A stretch of 64,000 nt of DNA. Source: Geminicoccaceae bacterium (lineage in GTDB: Bacteria > Pseudomonadota > Alphaproteobacteria > Geminicoccales > Geminicoccaceae). How positions within the stretch are numbered: the first letter of the stretch is position 1; every line of letters begins with the position of its first letter. The stretch lies in the NCBI GenBank assembly GCA_028279345.1, contig JANQNY010000082.1:99143-163142 (forward strand), written 5' to 3'. Positions 52,622 through 61,255 of this stretch are shown here, piece after piece. The position numbers and the translations under genes are program-made. The notes beneath the pieces were generated by a model that was not told the origin of the DNA, searched no databases, and saw nothing but the letters and a program-made list of their open reading frames with translations.

Positions 52622-53341
52622 TCATTCAGGTTGCGCGGTAGCCGCCTCATCTGAGATGGCTTGACCCTCCGTAGGCGCCGGGTCCCACCACTTCGTCAGG
52701 TGCTTCGCCAGCATGCGGTCAGGCAGGCCTTCGTAGTGCGACACATCGTTGAACAGCATCAGCCGCGCCCGGACCGTGTCGCGGAAGTCGAGGATGTTGA
52801 GGCAGGCCGGGTGCTGGTCCAGGCGATCGCGATAGCCGCGGGCGTCGAAGCCCAGGAGGCTGCTGATCAAGAGCCGGATGGTCGCCTTGTGGGACACGAT
52901 CAGAACCGTCTCGTCGTGATGCCGGACGACGATCTCGCGAATGCGCGGCAGTGATCGTGCCAGCACGTTGATTCCGGCCTCGCCGCCTTCGGGCGCGAAG
53001 GTGAACGGGTCCGCTTCCCAGCCCACATACTCGTCGGGAAACTGGGCTTCGACCTCGGAGCGGTTCAATCCTTCCCACCGGCCGTGGTCGATCTCCCGGA
53101 GGCCCTCGACCTTGCGCAGAGGCAGCCGGTGCGGTGCGGCGACGATCATCGCCGTTTCGACCGTTCGCTTCATCGGGCTCGCGTAGACCGCGGCAATCGG
53201 TTCGCCAGCCAGCCGCTCAGCGAGGCTTCCGGCCTGCCGCCTGCCTTCGTCGGAGAGGTCCACGTCGGTCGCACCGGCGAACCGGTCCTCGGCGGAGAGC
53301 ACGGTCGCCCCATGGCGAACCAGAAACAGCCGCGTCGTCAT
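52622..53341 (-). CDS. Histidine phosphatase family protein
   Basis: From ATG 53341 the product is 239 residues. The catalytic phospho-histidine motif is RLFLVRHGATVLSAEDRFAG, the acid residue is in LREIDHGRWEGLNRSEVEAQ, and the second His is in ETVLIVSHKATIRLLISSL. This is the phosphoglycerate mutase-like or CobC-like layout. The substrate could be a phosphorylated small molecule such as alpha-ribazole phosphate, but no cobalamin genes are adjacent. GGAG stands 9 bases before the start. Confidence 0.9.
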   Translation of the reverse strand: MTTRLFLVRHGATVLSAEDRFAGATDVDLSDEGRRQAGSLAERLAGEPIAAVYASPMKRTVETAMIVAAPHRLPLRKVEGLREIDHGRWEGLNRSEVEAQFPDEYVGWEADPFTFAPEGGEAGINVLARSLPRIREIVVRHHDETVLIVSHKATIRLLISSLLGFDARGYRDRLDQHPACLNILDFRDTVRARLMLFNDVSHYEGLPDRMLAKHLTKWWDPAPTEGQAISDEAATAQPE

Positions 53342-53423
53342 TCGTGTTGTCTCCGCCTGTGGCAACCGAACGCTGTACGCAATTCCATGTCGTCTTGTCG
53401 CGAGCCGCAGGCAACGCGCTAGG

Positions 53424-53831
53424 TCAGGCATGCAGGAACGCTAGCGGATCCGAATGGTGGGCGATCAACTTCCACTGCCCGGCCTCGTTGCGGAACACGT
53501 TGGTCCCTCGGAGGGAGCTCTCGACGCGGTTGCCCGAGATGCCGGCGTTGGCGGCCTTGGCGCGATGGTGCACAACGGCAATCTCCTCGCCGAGCGTCAC
53601 ATGTCGTTCCATAATCTCGATGCTGCCGCCCAGCTTCATTGCCGCCTGTTTTTCCCAAGCCGCCAGTACCGGCCCCCAGCCTACAAGGAAAACCTGCGTC
53701 GGGCCCATGTAGATGACGTCGTGAGCGTGGGACCAAACGGCCTTCATAGGCGCAAGGTTGCCAACGAACATCTCGTCGAGCGCCGCGAAAAACTGATCAT
53801 CGGCGCGCAGCACGGCTAGTTCATCAGTCAC
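53424..53831 (-). CDS. SnoaL-like/DUF4440 (NTF2-fold) protein
   Basis: GTG 53831 is chosen because GGGAG lies 9 bases upstream. The 135-residue product has an NTF2-like pattern: an N-terminal helix ADDQFFAALDEMFVGNLAP, VWSHAHDVIYMGPTQVFLVG leading to a Trp-rich helix (WGPVLAAWEKQAAMKLGGSI), then strands VTLGEEIAVVHHRAKA and GTNVFRNEAGQWKLIAHHSD. Such proteins are small enzymes or ligand-binding domains. It is convergent with no gene; the phosphatase gene precedes it on the same strand. Confidence 0.8.
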   Translation of the reverse strand: MTDELAVLRADDQFFAALDEMFVGNLAPMKAVWSHAHDVIYMGPTQVFLVGWGPVLAAWEKQAAMKLGGSIEIMERHVTLGEEIAVVHHRAKAANAGISGNRVESSLRGTNVFRNEAGQWKLIAHHSDPLAFLHA

Positions 53832-53977
53832 TTCAAACCGCTCCCGACGAGGCCGTACGCTGAACGACGCTGTCAGCTCGTCAAACCGACACCCGAATGA
53901 TGGGCGTCGGAGCAGGGCGATGCAAGTTGCCCCCGAGCTTCCCACATACTCGGCTCGACGATGAAGCGAGGTGACGC

Positions 53978-54988
53978 GTGTTCGATCTGGACGTGAGCTA
54001 TGTGGCCGATCCGGCAGAGGGAGAGGCTTCATCGACAACGCACATCGGCGCGAACGACGACGCGCTCCTGGATGCCTACTCGCGCGCCGTCGTCGACGTG
54101 GTCGATGCGGTCGGGCCCGCGGTTGTTCGGGTTGCCACCGGGGGCGAGGAGGGGCGGGGTGGGACCGGCTCGGGCGTGGTGATTGCCCCAGACGGCCTCG
54201 TCCTCACCAACAGCCATGTGTTGGCCGGTGGATCGCGGGCGCGCTTGAGGCTCGTCGATGGCCGCACGATCGGCGCGCGAGCGCTCGGCGATGATCCCGC
54301 GACCGATCTTGCGCTCTTGCACGCCGATGAACCGGCGGCATTGCCGGCCGCGCGATTGGGCGACAGCAAGGCCTTGCGCCGCGGCCAGCTGGTCGTCGCC
54401 ATCGGCAATCCCTTAGGCTTCGATGCCACGGTGACGAGCGGCGTCGTGTCGGCGGTCGGTCGGTCGCTGCGCTCGCGCAGCGGCTGGCTGATCGACGATG
54501 TCATTCAGACCGATGCTGCGCTGAACCCCGGCAATTCCGGGGGCGCACTGGTGTCGTCGACGGGTGAGGTCGTGGGAATCAACACGGCCATCATCGCGGG
54601 CGCCCAGGGCATCTGCTTCGCCGTCGCCAGCAACACAGCCAGCTACGTCGTCAGCGAGATCGTGCGACATGGGCGGGTTCGCCGCGCCTACATCGGCGTC
54701 GCGGTGCAGACGACGCCCCTGCCGCGCCGCGTGGCCCTGGCGCTGGGCCGCGAGCAGCGCACCGCAGTGACGGTCGCCAGTGTCGAGCCGGACGGGCCGG
54801 CAGCGCGCGCGGGCCTCGACGTTGGCGCGACCATCGTCGCCCTCGCGGGCTCGCCCGTGACCGGCGCCGACGACCTCTTCCGGCTCCTCCACCACGAGCG
54901 GATTGGTTTGGAGACGCAGCTGACGGTGCTTCATGCCGGCACCCTCCGCGACGTCGCGGTGATGCCTGAAGACCGCGGCGGCCGTTGA
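53978..54988 (+). CDS. HtrA-like S1C serine protease with PDZ domain, no signal peptide
   Basis: This 336-residue protein has a trypsin-like domain with His80 (GLVLTNSHVLAGG), Asp110 (DDPATDLALLHAD) and Ser187 (LNPGNSGGALVSSTG), and a C-terminal PDZ domain from about 238 (YIGVAVQTTPL, SVEPDGPAARAGLDVGATIV). The N-terminus (MFDLDVSYVADPAEGEASS) is acidic and carries neither a signal peptide nor a membrane anchor, unlike most DegP/DegQ/DegS proteins, so it is predicted to stay in the cytoplasm. The triad is complete. GTG start with a modest SD. Confidence 0.9.
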   Translation: MFDLDVSYVADPAEGEASSTTHIGANDDALLDAYSRAVVDVVDAVGPAVVRVATGGEEGRGGTGSGVVIAPDGLVLTNSHVLAGGSRARLRLVDGRTIGARALGDDPATDLALLHADEPAALPAARLGDSKALRRGQLVVAIGNPLGFDATVTSGVVSAVGRSLRSRSGWLIDDVIQTDAALNPGNSGGALVSSTGEVVGINTAIIAGAQGICFAVASNTASYVVSEIVRHGRVRRAYIGVAVQTTPLPRRVALALGREQRTAVTVASVEPDGPAARAGLDVGATIVALAGSPVTGADDLFRLLHHERIGLETQLTVLHAGTLRDVAVMPEDRGGR

Positions 54989-55036
54989 GCCGCGGTCGCC
55001 GGTACAGCGTGGAACGATCCACCGCCTGTCCTTCGC

Positions 55037-55765
55037 CTAACGTCGGATCCGGTGACCTCCATCGATATCGAGCACCAGACCGGTAGCGTAGGCATTGGTC
55101 ATCAAGAAGAGCGCCGCGTCCGCGGCTTCCTCGACCGTGCCGACCCGGTCGACGGGCAGCGAGGCGCCGGTGGTCTCATACATCGCTTTACGCGCCGGCG
55201 CGTCGATTTGGGCGTAGGCGTCCGATCGCACCATGCCGGGCGACACGCAGTTGACCCGCAATGCCGGTGCCAGCTCGAGCGCGAGCGCGTAGGTCAGGCT
55301 CTCCACGGCGCCGTTCACCGCGCCTAGGCCGGAGCAGCCGAGACTGGGACGTCGCGACAGGACGCCGGAGAAGAAGGTGATCGAGCCGCCGTCGCGGAGC
55401 TTTGGCAAGGCCGCCCGGGCGATCGCGTAAGGTCCGAAGAACTTGGCGTCGAACATCGCCCGCAGCTGCGCCTCCGGCAGCTCGGCGAAGGTGCCGTGAT
55501 ATGCGCTCGACGCCGACACGACGAGGTGATCGACCGCTGGTAGGCCGTCGGCCCATCTGCCTACCGACGCCGCATCGGTCATGTCGACGGAGAGGGCCTG
55601 AGCGCCTCCGATGGTCGCCGCCGCGTCGGCCAACTTCGCTGCGTTGCGGCTCGACAGAACGAGGTCGGCGTCTTGGGCGGCGGCCGCCTTGGCGATCGCC
55701 TTGCCGATGCCCGAGCCGCCGCCGACGACAACGACCGTTGCGCCTTCAAGTCTGCTCATGGCCAT
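55037..55765 (-). CDS. SDR family protein lacking the usual catalytic Tyr and Lys
   Basis: This 242-residue protein has the NAD(P)-binding VVVVGGGSGIGKAIAKAAAA and the strand DHLVVSASSAYHGTF in place of NNAG. In the active-site region the sequence reads SGVLSRRPSLGCSGLGAVNG, where most SDRs have Y-x3-K ahead of GA. Leu and Asn appear at the Tyr and Lys positions. RVNCVSPGMVRSDAY and GLVLDIDGGHRI are intact. It may bind NAD(P) but catalyse a different or no redox reaction. It lies 4 bp downstream of the F420-reductase-like gene. Confidence 0.85.
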   Translation of the reverse strand: MAMSRLEGATVVVVGGGSGIGKAIAKAAAAQDADLVLSSRNAAKLADAAATIGGAQALSVDMTDAASVGRWADGLPAVDHLVVSASSAYHGTFAELPEAQLRAMFDAKFFGPYAIARAALPKLRDGGSITFFSGVLSRRPSLGCSGLGAVNGAVESLTYALALELAPALRVNCVSPGMVRSDAYAQIDAPARKAMYETTGASLPVDRVGTVEEAADAALFLMTNAYATGLVLDIDGGHRIRR

Positions 55766-55769
55766 TTCC

Positions 55770-56414
55770 TCACCGGATCGGCTTGGCTTCGGGCCGGATC
55801 AGATTGAGGATCGTGTGTGGATCGCCGCCGGCGAACAGGAGCTTGATGACGATCGCCGCCGCCGCTTCGAGCTGATAGGCGTGCTCATTGCCACCGAGGC
55901 GCAACGGCTCAGCGCCGACATCTTCGATCAGCTCGGCGAGGGTGGCGTCGGCGCCGTCGTCCGCAGTGTAGAGCGTCACCATCCGGCGGCCGTCATAGGT
56001 CATGTCCGGGTCCGCCCAGACCGCCACCTGCGCCATGTTGAACGCCTTGCCGACATGCGCTCCGGGCAGGGCGTCGGCGATCGCCTGGGTCAGCGAACGG
56101 CGGTCGTCGCGGGTGGTGAGGAACGTCTCGACGCTGATGGGGTTGTTGATGTCGACGACGACCTTGTCCCGGAAGGCGTCGCTGCCGCCGGCACCCTCGA
56201 TCGCGTCGAACACGTCTTCATGACGCGTCGCGAGCACGACGACGTCAGCGACGGCAACGGCCTCGCCCGGCTCGCCCGCTTTGACGCCCGTGGCTGCCGC
56301 TGCCGCCTCGGCGTTGGCGCGGTTGCGCCCCGAGAGCACCACCTCGTGCTTGCGCGCCCACTTCCCCGCCAGCGCCTTCGCCATGCCGCCATAGCCGATG
56401 ACCCCGATCTTCAT
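55770..56414 (-). CDS. NADPH-dependent F420 reductase-like oxidoreductase
   Basis: This 214-residue protein begins MKIGVIGYGGMAKALAGKWA, a Rossmann glycine loop, followed by VVLSGRNRANAEAAAA, which fits NADP binding. ADVVVLATRHEDVFDAIEG and DKVVVDINNPISVETFL match the NADP oxidoreductase coenzyme-F420-dependent family. That family also includes STEAP-like flavin/NADP reductases, and F420 itself is not implied. The gene is divergent from a LysR regulator (88 bp) and is followed after 4 bp by an SDR gene, suggesting a co-regulated pair. Confidence 0.88.
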   Translation of the reverse strand: MKIGVIGYGGMAKALAGKWARKHEVVLSGRNRANAEAAAAATGVKAGEPGEAVAVADVVVLATRHEDVFDAIEGAGGSDAFRDKVVVDINNPISVETFLTTRDDRRSLTQAIADALPGAHVGKAFNMAQVAVWADPDMTYDGRRMVTLYTADDGADATLAELIEDVGAEPLRLGGNEHAYQLEAAAAIVIKLLFAGGDPHTILNLIRPEAKPIR

Positions 56415-56502
56415 GACCGTCTCCTTGCACCCTGGTGCCTCTCGACTAGCCCAACCTGATGCATCACGGAAATCGATGCTCACGATGTCTGGGATCAGTA
56501 GA

Positions 56503-57402
56503 ATGGATTTGCGGCAGGCGGACATCGGGCTGCTCATCGCGCTCGACGCCCTGCTTGAGCACGAGGCCGTGACGCCGGCGGCGCGACAGCTCGGGCTCAG
56601 CCAGCCGGCCATGTCGGCGCAGCTCGCGCGGCTCAGAAGGCTCTTCAACGATCCGCTGCTTGCGCCGTCGGGGCGGCGGCTGATCCCGACCACCCGAGCG
56701 CTCGCGCTCAAGGCACCAATCAGGGAACTCCTGAGCGACCTCGATGCCCTCGTGAGGGAAGGCTCGAACTTCGATCCCGTAGCCACCGAGCGGACCTTCC
56801 GCCTGATCGCCACCGATTATGTTCATGCCGTGGCGGCGCCACGTCTCGTGGCGGACATCGCCGTCAGGTCTCCCGCGGCACGCCTGGCGCTCTTGCCATT
56901 CGAGCCTGCCGCAGTCTGGCGAACGCTCGAAAGCGACGCGGCGGACGCAGCGCTCATCACGGGCATGAACCTGCTCGAAGGGCGCACGCGCCACGCGCTG
57001 GACGAGGACTTCGTCGCCATTCAGCGGCCGAAGCACCCGCGTGGGCGAGGGCCACTCTCGCTCGATGCGTTCTGCGCTGTGGAGCATCTGTTGGTCTCGC
57101 CCGAGGGCGGCGGGTTTGTCGGCGCCGCGGATGCGGCCCTCGAGCGGCTCGGACGTACAAGGCGCGTCGCCTGCTCGATCCCGAGCTTCCTCTTGGCGCC
57201 GTCACTGGTCGCCGGTTCCGATCTCTTGTGCCTGCTGCCCCGCCGCTTGGCGGCACTTCATGCCGCGAGGATTGAGAGCTACGAGCTGCCGTTCCCCAGC
57301 CCGCGCTTCGCCGTGCGGCTCATCTGGCACACCAGGCGCCAGAACGACCCGGCGCACAGGTGGTTCCGACAAACGCTGCACAAGGTCTTCAAGGCCCTCT
57401 GA
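56503..57402 (+). CDS. LysR family transcriptional regulator
   Basis: From ATG 56503 the product is 299 residues. The N-terminal winged helix reads LLIALDALLEHEAVTPAARQ and continues LGLSQPAMSAQLARLRRLFN, the NodD/SyrM-like style. The effector domain covers about 95-295. An in-frame ATG 56476 and others further upstream are possible, but 56503 aligns best. It is divergent from the F420-reductase-like and SDR genes and probably controls them, as LysR proteins often do. Confidence 0.9.
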   Translation: MDLRQADIGLLIALDALLEHEAVTPAARQLGLSQPAMSAQLARLRRLFNDPLLAPSGRRLIPTTRALALKAPIRELLSDLDALVREGSNFDPVATERTFRLIATDYVHAVAAPRLVADIAVRSPAARLALLPFEPAAVWRTLESDAADAALITGMNLLEGRTRHALDEDFVAIQRPKHPRGRGPLSLDAFCAVEHLLVSPEGGGFVGAADAALERLGRTRRVACSIPSFLLAPSLVAGSDLLCLLPRRLAALHAARIESYELPFPSPRFAVRLIWHTRRQNDPAHRWFRQTLHKVFKAL

Positions 57403-57662
57403 CGGCCGTTGCGGTCCGCCACCCGAGCATGCCGCCCACGATGATCGCGAAGAGTATCTGCGTACTTCCGCCTTGCTTGGGCGCTGCCAGCTTGGCAGGT
57501 CAAGCGCGACCCGGTCAGCCTCCGGGGCTCGTTGCCGCGCGCCCTTCACGTCGAGCACCGGACATCCGGCGTGGGCCACCTTCCGCTTGATCGGCGCTTT
57601 TGGCGGCGGCACCATCACGGCCGGAGTTCCAATTGATCGTCGGTGAGAAAGCGGGGACGGAC

Positions 57663-58250
57663 ATGCAACAGCGACTGGGGCCGGTGGCATCGCCGGGAGC
57701 GAGCTTGGCGACGTGGCGCGCCGGCTCTTGGCCGCGGCACCTGTTGCTGGTCATCGTGGGCACGTTGTTCCTCGCCGCCTGCGCCTGGATCGAGGTGCCC
57801 ATGGTGCCAGTGCCGATGACCATGCAGACGTTCGGCATGGTCATGATCGGCGCCGTCTACGGCTGGCGGCTGGGTGGTGCCACGGTTGCGGTCTACCTCA
57901 CCGAGGGCGCGATCGGGCTACCCGTGTTCGCCGGCGGGGCCGCGGGCATCCACCATTTCGTCGGGCCGACCGCCGGCTATCTTGTCGCGTTTGTTCTGGC
58001 GGCGATGCTGGTGGGTGCGAGCGCCGAGCGCGGCCTGCTCCGGCATCCGCTGAGCGCGTTCACCGTCATGCTGGCGGGTCACCTGCTTATCCTGGCCTTG
58101 GGCGTCGCCTGGCTCGCTTACGCAGTCGGCCTAGGGCTCTCCCAGGCCGTGGCCGTCGGTGCGACGCCATTCCTGATTGGGATGGTGCTCAAGTCGGCGC
58201 TGGCGGTTGCCTGTTGGCGGGTGCTCGAGCGCCGGAGCCGGGCGGCGTAG
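57663..58250 (+). CDS. bioY: Biotin transporter BioY
   Basis: This 195-residue S-component protein has about six membrane helices. Family blocks are CAWIEVPMVPVPMTMQTFGM, GATVAVYLTEGAIGLPVFAG and GPTAGYLVAFVLAAMLVG. BioY binds biotin, either alone or with an ECF module; no bioM/bioN genes are present, so it is the solitary type. ATG 57663 is favoured over 57600, since the extra 21 residues are not conserved. No BioR box is apparent upstream. Confidence 0.93.
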   Translation: MQQRLGPVASPGASLATWRAGSWPRHLLLVIVGTLFLAACAWIEVPMVPVPMTMQTFGMVMIGAVYGWRLGGATVAVYLTEGAIGLPVFAGGAAGIHHFVGPTAGYLVAFVLAAMLVGASAERGLLRHPLSAFTVMLAGHLLILALGVAWLAYAVGLGLSQAVAVGATPFLIGMVLKSALAVACWRVLERRSRAA

Positions 58251-58459
58251 CGCCGCCCGATCACGCCGCAGGGACCGTGGGGCTGAAGCACGAACCGGCG
58301 GGATAGGTTCGCGACCACGTTGGCCGAGCGCGATGCCGCGCTCTACGCGCGACAAGCTGCAGCGGTGCACGGAAACGGGCCCCGTCGGCGGAGCCCGCGC
58401 TGGCGCCATGCTCTGTCGCGTCGGTCGTGCAGTTCGGCGTGGTGTAGGTTGGAGATCGT

Positions 58460-59404
58460 GTGCTCGCCGTCGTCGACGTCATCGTGCCGATTTTCGGTCT
58501 CATCGCCTGCGGCTGGGCTGCAACCTTCACCCCGCTGTTCGACGAGCGGAGCGGGAACGCGCTCGCAGGCTTCGTCTTCTACTTCGCCATCCCGTTGATG
58601 CTCTTTGCCAAGGTTGCGACCACCCAACCCTCCGCCGCCAACGCTTCTAGTCTGCTCGTCACCTTCTACACCGCCACGTTTGTCATCTACGCGACGGGTG
58701 GCCTACTCGCCCGCCGGGTCTTCCGGAAACGTGGCGACGAGGCGGTGCTCCTCGGCTTCGCCGCCGCCTACGGCAACACGGTGATGGTCGGTATCCCCGT
58801 CGTGCTCACGGTTATCGGCCCTGAGGGGGCCTTTCCCCTGTTCTTGATCATCTCGTTTCACTCCATCCTGTTCTTCACGCTCACGACGGTGCTGGTGGAG
58901 GCCGCGCGCGGTGCCAGAGGCGGTCTCGCCCGCGTCCCAGCCGAGGTCGTACGCGGCACTGTGACCAACCCGATCCTGATGGCCCTTCTGTTGGGCGTGA
59001 CGTGGAACCGGCTCGAGCTCCCGCTGCCATCGACGGCGCTCGCCTTCGCCGAGCTCGCGGGCCAAGCCGCAATCCCGTGTGCGCTGTTCGCGACGGGTGC
59101 TGCGCTCGCGGGTTTCAGGATCGGAGGGACGCTACCGGTCGTGTTGACGCTGGTGCTGCTCAAGGGTCTCGTCCATCCGCTCTTGGTCTTCTTTCTCGCC
59201 ACCCAGGTGTTCGATTTGCCGACCCTGTGGACGCAGGTGGCCGTCGTGCTCGCGGCCATGCCGATCGGCGTGAACCCCTATCTCTTCGCCGCCCGCTATC
59301 AAGCGTCCGAGGCCGAGTGCGCGACGGCGATCGCCGTCTCCACGCCGCTGGCGGTGATCGTCGTCAGCGTCGTGCTCTTGGCCCTCGGTCTCGGCGGGTC
59401 CTGA
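58460..59404 (+). CDS. AEC family transporter, copy 3
   Basis: This 314-residue protein starts with GTG behind GGAG and has about ten helices: VVDVIVPIFGLIACGWAATF, GFVFYFAIPLMLFAKVATTQ, GNTVMVGIPVVLTVIGPEGA and AAMPIGVNPYLFAARYQASE. The last segment is typical of malonate/malate permease-like AEC members. It is followed after 111 bp by an amidohydrolase gene in the same direction, so the permease may bring in that enzyme's substrate; this is inference. Confidence 0.92.
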   Translation: MLAVVDVIVPIFGLIACGWAATFTPLFDERSGNALAGFVFYFAIPLMLFAKVATTQPSAANASSLLVTFYTATFVIYATGGLLARRVFRKRGDEAVLLGFAAAYGNTVMVGIPVVLTVIGPEGAFPLFLIISFHSILFFTLTTVLVEAARGARGGLARVPAEVVRGTVTNPILMALLLGVTWNRLELPLPSTALAFAELAGQAAIPCALFATGAALAGFRIGGTLPVVLTLVLLKGLVHPLLVFFLATQVFDLPTLWTQVAVVLAAMPIGVNPYLFAARYQASEAECATAIAVSTPLAVIVVSVVLLALGLGGS

Positions 59405-59515
59405 GCCTACCCGCCAACCTGCGCCAAGCTCGACCCCAGTCGCGGTTGGCAGCCACCGATCCGCTCGCTAGCGTCGGCACGCCAGGTGAGGACAGCACAA
59501 CGGGAGCCGGCGGCG

Positions 59516-60640
59516 GTGAACGACCTCGTCCTCGAAGGCGGCCGGATCATCGACCCGGGCCGCAGCTTCTATGCGACCGGCGACGTTGCGTTCAAGGACG
59601 GCCTCGTCGCGGATGCCGCGGGCCCTGCAGCCACGACGTTCGATGCCGCGGGCGACATCGTCGTGCCGGGTCTGATCGACATGCACGCCCACGTCTATTG
59701 GGGCGGCAGCGCCCTCGGTGTCGACGCGGATGCGCTGGCCAAGCGCTGCGGCACGACGACGTGGCTCGACGTCGGTTCCGCCGGCGCCGGGAACTTCGAA
59801 GGCTTCAAGCAGCTCTGCATCGAGCCCGCCGCGACGCGGATCCTGGCGCTGCTCCACATTTCGTTCGCGGGCATCTACGCCTTCTCGCGCGAGGTCATGG
59901 TCGGCGAGAGCCTGCAGCGCGAGCTGCTGGAGCCGGGCGTGTGCGCGCGCGTCGCGATGGCGCATCCCGACCTCGTCCGTGGCATCAAGGTCCGTATTGG
60001 TGCGCGCACCAGCGGTCTCAACGGCCTCACGCCGCTGCATCTGGCGATCGAGGCGGCCGAGCGCGTCGGGTTGCCTGTGATGTGCCACATCGACGTCCCG
60101 CCGCCGACCTATGCCGAGGTCTGTCGGACGCTCCGGCGGGGCGATGTGCTGACCCACTGCTTCAGGCCCTATCCCAACGCGCCCTGCCACGCCGATGGCC
60201 GCGTCCGCGACGCTGTCCTGGACGCCCGCGAGCGCGGCGTGCTCTTCGATGTCGCCCACGGCTATGGCTCGTTCTCTTGGGTGACCGCCCGGCAGATGAT
60301 GGCGGCCGGATTCCAGCCGGACGTGATCAGCTCCGACGTGCACACGCTCTGCATCGACGGTCCGGCCTACGACAATCTCGTGACGATGGAGAAGCTGCTC
60401 TACCTCGGTATGAGTCTCACCGACGTCATCAGCGCCGTGACGGTCACGCCGGCGACCTGGATGGGCCGTCCGGATCTTGCCGATCTCGCCATCGGCAGTG
60501 CGGGAGACGCTGTCGTGCTGCGCCGCGTTGCGCGCCCGCGAACGCTTACCGACGTGCTCGGCGAGAGCGTCGAGGCGCCCGACCGGCTCGAGGTGCGGGC
60601 GATCGTCCTGGGCGGCAAGCTCTGGCACATAGCCGACTAG
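59516..60640 (+). CDS. Amidohydrolase family metalloenzyme (deacetylase/dihydroorotase-like)
   Basis: GTG 59516 is chosen because GGGAG lies 9 bases upstream. The 374-residue TIM-barrel protein has the first metal His pair in GLIDMHAHVYWGG, a likely carboxylated Lys in LVRGIKVRIGART, metal His in VMCHIDVPPP and DVLTHCFRPYP, and the catalytic Asp in DVISSDVHTLCID. NDLVLEGGRIIDPG opens the N-terminal beta-sandwich. It resembles deacetylases that act on N-acyl amino acids or amidated sugars. Substrate unknown. Confidence 0.9.
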   Translation: MNDLVLEGGRIIDPGRSFYATGDVAFKDGLVADAAGPAATTFDAAGDIVVPGLIDMHAHVYWGGSALGVDADALAKRCGTTTWLDVGSAGAGNFEGFKQLCIEPAATRILALLHISFAGIYAFSREVMVGESLQRELLEPGVCARVAMAHPDLVRGIKVRIGARTSGLNGLTPLHLAIEAAERVGLPVMCHIDVPPPTYAEVCRTLRRGDVLTHCFRPYPNAPCHADGRVRDAVLDARERGVLFDVAHGYGSFSWVTARQMMAAGFQPDVISSDVHTLCIDGPAYDNLVTMEKLLYLGMSLTDVISAVTVTPATWMGRPDLADLAIGSAGDAVVLRRVARPRTLTDVLGESVEAPDRLEVRAIVLGGKLWHIAD

Positions 60641-60660
60641 TTCGAGACCTGGAGCTTCGG

Positions 60661-61185
60661 TCAGCCGACCCTGCGTTCTAGCTCGGCTGTAAGCTCCGCC
60701 CGAGGGGTTCGCTCCAGGTAGGTCGAAAGTACGACGTAGCTTCGCGTGCCACGAACCCCTTCGGTTGCGTAGACGCGTTCCAAGAGGCCCTCCAGCGCTC
60801 GACTGCTGGCGCAGCGTACCTTCATGACCATGCAGGTGTCGCCCGTCACCGAGTGGATCTCTTCAACCTCGGGTAGTTTGCCGAGCACCATCAACGCATC
60901 CTTCGGTCCCCAGCCGATCGTATCGATATGGACGAAGGCGAGCAGCGGCTTGCCGACCGCGGCCCCGCCCAACACGGCCACCTTGGCTCTGATCCGGCCC
61001 TGATGCTTCAGCCGCTTGACCCGGTCGTGCACGGCAGGCGCCGATAGGCCCACCTTGCGACCGAGTTCCGCGAAGCTCTGCTCCGCGTCCTCTGCGAGCA
61101 GACCTAAGATCCTTCGGTCGAACGCGTCCAACGCGCGCTCCGCTCGTGGCGCCGGCCGAACATCTTCTGCATTTTTCGAAGCCAT
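60661..61185 (-). CDS. Lrp/AsnC family transcriptional regulator
   Basis: From ATG 61185 the protein is 174 residues (an in-frame ATG at 61218 would add 11). It has an N-terminal helix-turn-helix (DAFDRRILGLLAEDAEQSFA, then LGRKVGLSAPAVHDRVKRL) and a C-terminal RAM domain (AFVHIDTIGWGPKDALMVL, then HSVTGDTCMVMKVRCAS). Lrp-type proteins sense amino acids. The divergent MFS transporter gene starts about 70 bp away and is a likely target. Confidence 0.93.
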   Translation of the reverse strand: MASKNAEDVRPAPRAERALDAFDRRILGLLAEDAEQSFAELGRKVGLSAPAVHDRVKRLKHQGRIRAKVAVLGGAAVGKPLLAFVHIDTIGWGPKDALMVLGKLPEVEEIHSVTGDTCMVMKVRCASSRALEGLLERVYATEGVRGTRSYVVLSTYLERTPRAELTAELERRVG

Positions 61186-61255
61186 GCGATCTCTGCTTGC
61201 CGGAACGTGGTTCTGCATTCGAGTATTTTTGCCGAACTGGATTCAGGGCGTCAAC

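Noticed and set aside
55770..56414. Evidence for coenzyme F420 metabolism
   Set aside because: The reductase-like family is often named for F420 but many members use other acceptors; no F420 synthesis genes are present in the window.
59002..60681. A 559-codon plus-strand open frame spanning the AEC and amidohydrolase genes
   Set aside because: It is a shifted frame through two recognised genes; the product is Arg-rich low complexity.
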